This document shows, piece after piece, positions 61,407 to 64,000 of a DNA stretch of 64,000 nucleotides. The stretch comes from PALSA-1353 sp036267155 (lineage in GTDB: Bacteria; Planctomycetota; Phycisphaerae; Tepidisphaerales; Tepidisphaeraceae). Made by a program: the position numbers and the translations under genes. Within the stretch, counting starts at the first letter, position 1. Every line of letters starts with the position of its first letter. Under the pieces are notes generated by a model that ran no database searches, had not been told where the DNA came from, and worked only from the letters and a program-made list of their open reading frames with translations. The stretch covers positions 1 to 64,000 of the forward strand of contig DATAWP010000082.1 of the NCBI GenBank assembly GCA_036267155.1, written 5' to 3'.

Positions 61407-62429
61407 CTATAACGAATACCCTGCCGCTTTCAAATTCGCGTAAAGATTGCTCAGAGCCGCCTGAATGTTGGTTACATCCGTTTTAAGGTTGTTGAGCATG
61501 GTTTGCTCGTTGATCGCGTAGGTCGAATTGGCGGTCTGGCTTGTTGTCAGGTTTTGCACGGGATGGACCAAGGTGGCAGACTGGGGAGGAAACCACGTAT
61601 ACATCTGATACCATATATTGGTGGCACTGGTATTGCCGGAAGTTATGATCGAATATTGCGGAAAGCCGACCACGAATCCCCACACATATGTGCCTTCCGC
61701 CAGCGAATTTCGGCTTGCCGCTCCGTATGTTTGCTCCCACTGATTGGTGATCCAGCAATTGTCCACGGTGGGCAAGAACGCCGGATTCAGGCTGCTGAGC
61801 GGAAATGCATACCCAAAATTGCTCCCGGTGGCGAATTGGCCCTCCACCGTTCGCCCGTAATACACGCCGCCATATGTGCTCTCATAAGTGCCGGTAATTT
61901 TTGCGATGACGGGAAAAAGCGGCGTGTTGTCGACGTAGACGATGGTTCGTGGATTGGTTTCAGACGTGAAACCCATGACTCGCCCCACCGCGTACATCAT
62001 GAACGCCGTGTTGCCCCACAGGAGATGGGTGCCGTTTACATACGGCTCCATCAGATTGATGACCAAGGCGTTATTAACCAAACTCCCATCGCTATTGGTT
62101 TGGGGAGCCGGGCCGTCCGTCGCCGACTGGTTCGTTTGAGCTTGCAACTGAAAATTATTCGATGTGTTGCCGGTGCTGTTGCCGTAAAGAATGGAACCTT
62201 GATACCGCCCGCCTCCGGTTTCCGTGCCGATAATGGCGACCAATGCCAACTCCGCTGGAGTTGATCGCAGACCGATGGTTGTGCCGCTGCCCCCACCGGT
62301 CATAAACAGCGGCGGCATCACCGCCAGCCGATCCAGGCGTTCGATATCCTCCACCATTCGGTTGTACAAATCGGCGGAGAGCGTCACGCCGTCGCCTTCG
62401 CTGATGTTGGCGCGGGGATAGGGCTTCAA
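61407..62429 (-). CDS. hypothetical structural-type protein, possibly phage
   Basis: 340 residues from a TTG with ggag 7 bp upstream. The N-terminus ISEGDGVTLSADLYNRMVED then IERLDRLAVMPPLFMTGGG, a Ser/Thr/Asn-rich beta body, and a C-terminal coiled segment (LKTDVTNIQAALSNLYANLK) suggest a phage tail or surface fibre protein. No known domain was recognised. It lies 9 bp after the next gene upstream on the strand, so it is co-transcribed. Confidence 0.55.
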   Translation of the reverse strand: MKPYPRANISEGDGVTLSADLYNRMVEDIERLDRLAVMPPLFMTGGGSGTTIGLRSTPAELALVAIIGTETGGGRYQGSILYGNSTGNTSNNFQLQAQTNQSATDGPAPQTNSDGSLVNNALVINLMEPYVNGTHLLWGNTAFMMYAVGRVMGFTSETNPRTIVYVDNTPLFPVIAKITGTYESTYGGVYYGRTVEGQFATGSNFGYAFPLSSLNPAFLPTVDNCWITNQWEQTYGAASRNSLAEGTYVWGFVVGFPQYSIITSGNTSATNIWYQMYTWFPPQSATLVHPVQNLTTSQTANSTYAINEQTMLNNLKTDVTNIQAALSNLYANLKAAGYSL

Positions 62430-62438
62430 GAGAACTCC

Positions 62439-63260
62439 TTACTGCAAAAGCGGGCTGAGGTCGGCGGTCGGATAAATGGTGCTGCCGTCGGAGATGCGCG
62501 TAACCTGCTGCCATGTCCCAGCCGTGCCGGAACTTTTCGCCGTTGGCTGCAAGAGATTGTTCCACCCGGTAGGAAGGTAGAGGAATTTGTAGGTCATGTC
62601 CCAGTTCTCCGCCCCCAGCGTGGTCAATCGCCGGTCGGCGTGGGCGCCGTCAAAGAGCACCGTCCCCGCGGCTCCGCCCAGGAACGTTGAGGAATTGACG
62701 CAACCGGCCAATCCCTGAACGTTTGCCGTGGGCAGCGATGCCAGATTCTTTCGCGTCTGCACGATCGTGACGATCCCCACCCGAATCGGCGGGCTGTCCT
62801 GCGGCTGCAACGGAGTGCCGTCGGGAAACTGGTACGTCGGCGCGCTCTGCGGCAACGCAACAGTGTGCGTCGCATAGTCCAACGACATCGTCCCCGTCGT
62901 CACACCCTCGAAATAATCCAGGCTCTTGTACGTGATGCGAAGACGAGCGTATTTGTAACCGACCAACCCATTGGGTCCGACGTTCAGCCCGTCTTCGCCG
63001 GGCAGCCCTTCGACGTGAATCGAATCGAACGGAAGAAACGGCGCATCGGGATAGACCTGCGACGGCGTGTAATAATAATACGCGCCGATCTCCACCCCGC
63101 CGCCGCGAATCTGCTCGATGATCGTGACCCGGTCTTCCCATGCGCACAGCATCGTGCGCACCGCCGTGCTGTTGCCGGTGCGGACGAAATTCTCTTCGGT
63201 CCCCTCATCCCAGGCTTGCACGCCCAGAAAAGTGATCGCCGTGGTTGAATCGAGCGCCAT
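62439..63260 (-). CDS. hypothetical beta-rich protein, possibly phage structural
   Basis: 273 residues, ATG 63260. It is rich in beta strands and aromatic residues (ARLRITYKSLDYFEGVTTGT; FDGAHADRRLTTLGAENWD). There is no signal peptide, no membrane helix and no catalytic motif. It could be a virion or tail component. Distances of 3 and 9 bp to its neighbours show operon structure. Confidence 0.5.
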   Translation of the reverse strand: MALDSTTAITFLGVQAWDEGTEENFVRTGNSTAVRTMLCAWEDRVTIIEQIRGGGVEIGAYYYYTPSQVYPDAPFLPFDSIHVEGLPGEDGLNVGPNGLVGYKYARLRITYKSLDYFEGVTTGTMSLDYATHTVALPQSAPTYQFPDGTPLQPQDSPPIRVGIVTIVQTRKNLASLPTANVQGLAGCVNSSTFLGGAAGTVLFDGAHADRRLTTLGAENWDMTYKFLYLPTGWNNLLQPTAKSSGTAGTWQQVTRISDGSTIYPTADLSPLLQ

Positions 63261-63263
63261 GGT

Positions 63264-63929
63264 TTAATCCTTCAGGAGTACCAGGGTCTTGGCATTGGAA
63301 AAGACCTTGTCCAGTTTTGTGGCTGCATCACCGAGCTTTCGCAGCATGTCCGAAAGAATTGAAACATCGCCGCCACCCTGCGGAGCATTAAAATCGGAAT
63401 TAGCCAATTGCGACGCGGCCGCCAGGCTCGGGGCTTGGGCATTCGTCAACGGCAACGTGTGCGGCATCTCCTGCGGCGCGGCATTGCGCTCGAATTTTCC
63501 CTCATCGGCCGCTGCATTCTGAAATTGGTCTTCCTTTTCCTGCACCGCCGGGATTCGGCCGTTCGATTCCCCTTCCCGGAACTTTGCCCGATGTGCCGCA
63601 TCGGATTCGGAATTGGCCGGAACCTGGCTTTGAATCATCTTGAACCCCCGGACGCGCTCTTTATCAGGGAGGTCGATGGATTCTTCTTGGGAATGGGGCT
63701 TGTTTTCCAACTCCTGCCGCCGGGCGACTATGCCATGATTTAGGCCCTGAAGTTGAAGAGAATTGAGGTGGCTGCGATCGTCATCATGCTGATTGAGTAA
63801 CGTTGTGTTCAGTTCCTGGGGACGCGACGAGCGGATCGCGCCCACGTTATTCTTAAGCCTCTGCACGTCCGAATCCGTCGCGTTGCCCCAATCATCTGTG
63901 CGTTGGTTGTCTTGGCCTTGTTCATCCAT
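63264..63929 (-). CDS. hypothetical hydrophilic protein, possibly phage-associated
   Basis: 221 residues from ATG 63929, with aaagga upstream. It is highly charged and Gln/Asn/Glu-rich, and largely disordered in appearance (GQDNQRTDDWGNATDSDVQR). A short C-terminal helical part (ILSDMLRKLGDAATKLDKVF) ends it. It is the first visible gene of the operon. Scaffold or assembly roles fit such composition but are guesses. The remaining 63930-64000 shows no further gene. Confidence 0.5.
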   Translation of the reverse strand: MDEQGQDNQRTDDWGNATDSDVQRLKNNVGAIRSSRPQELNTTLLNQHDDDRSHLNSLQLQGLNHGIVARRQELENKPHSQEESIDLPDKERVRGFKMIQSQVPANSESDAAHRAKFREGESNGRIPAVQEKEDQFQNAAADEGKFERNAAPQEMPHTLPLTNAQAPSLAAASQLANSDFNAPQGGGDVSILSDMLRKLGDAATKLDKVFSNAKTLVLLKD

Positions 63930-64000
63930 GGAATTTGTTCCTTTGACGTTTTCCAAGTTCGGTTAAACCTAGTTTCGACGCATACGCGGAAATGCGATGT

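Overview
The window is a GC-rich bacterial chromosome segment. It is most likely from the phylum Planctomycetota, probably a Phycisphaerae-like member. That placement is inference, based on: a MoxR/DUF58/von Willebrand (VWA) operon with very large membrane VWA proteins; a PilM-type protein followed by inner-membrane proteins with Gly/Pro-rich tails; a PEP-CTERM-type surface protein; two ECF sigma/anti-sigma pairs; and many lipoproteins without clear relatives. No rRNA or tRNA gene was seen. The one structural RNA gene is rnpB (RNase P RNA), with a recognisable promoter.

Layout. 1-9.4 kb: an IS3 transposase fragment at the edge, an ECF sigma/anti-sigma pair, rnpB, lexA, a PUR-like nucleic-acid-binding protein, argJ, an orphan flgM, a HAD phosphatase, a TPR lipoprotein, a DUF502 protein and a HEAT-like lipoprotein. 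9.5-20.1 kb: one plus-strand cluster of a Gln-rich membrane protein, a giant VWA protein, MoxR, a putative PD-(D/E)XK protein, DUF58 and a BatA-like VWA protein. This cluster is interrupted by two TTCGAA-rich inverted-repeat elements, one of which carries a four-helix-bundle protein gene. 20.1-30.3 kb: ilvA, rmuC and rdgC on the minus strand, a lipoprotein HtrA next to a catalytically dead HtrA paralogue, and an ABC-transporter/DUF3299 operon. 30.5-35 kb: the bacterial NHEJ pair ligD-ku and an alcohol dehydrogenase. 35-43.8 kb: a FAD oxidoreductase with an NRAMP transporter, a methyltransferase, pheS, a sugar mutarotase-like protein and a second sigma/anti-sigma pair. 43.9-52.7 kb: a REP-associated transposase (RAYT) between REP hairpins, ubiD, a small toxin-like/immunity-like gene pair, a D-amino-acid transaminase, a Gfo/Idh oxidoreductase, a glycosyltransferase, and translationally coupled mtaB-dtd. 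53-58.4 kb: a three-gene type IV pilus-like inner-membrane cluster. 58.4-64 kb: a prophage-like module with a repressor, a divergent operator-promoter, a small regulatory operon and a minus-strand operon of structural-looking proteins ending in a PEP-CTERM protein.

The best candidate for something little described is the 17.58-18.04 kb element. A four-helix-bundle protein gene is enclosed by about 45-bp terminal inverted repeats and inserted between genes that normally adjoin. Two gene-less elements with related repeats sit at other gene junctions in the window. Other notable items are the toxin/immunity-like cassette at 46.2 kb, a short reading frame without a normal start codon between pheS and a methyltransferase, and an S24-type repressor with Cys in the nucleophile position.
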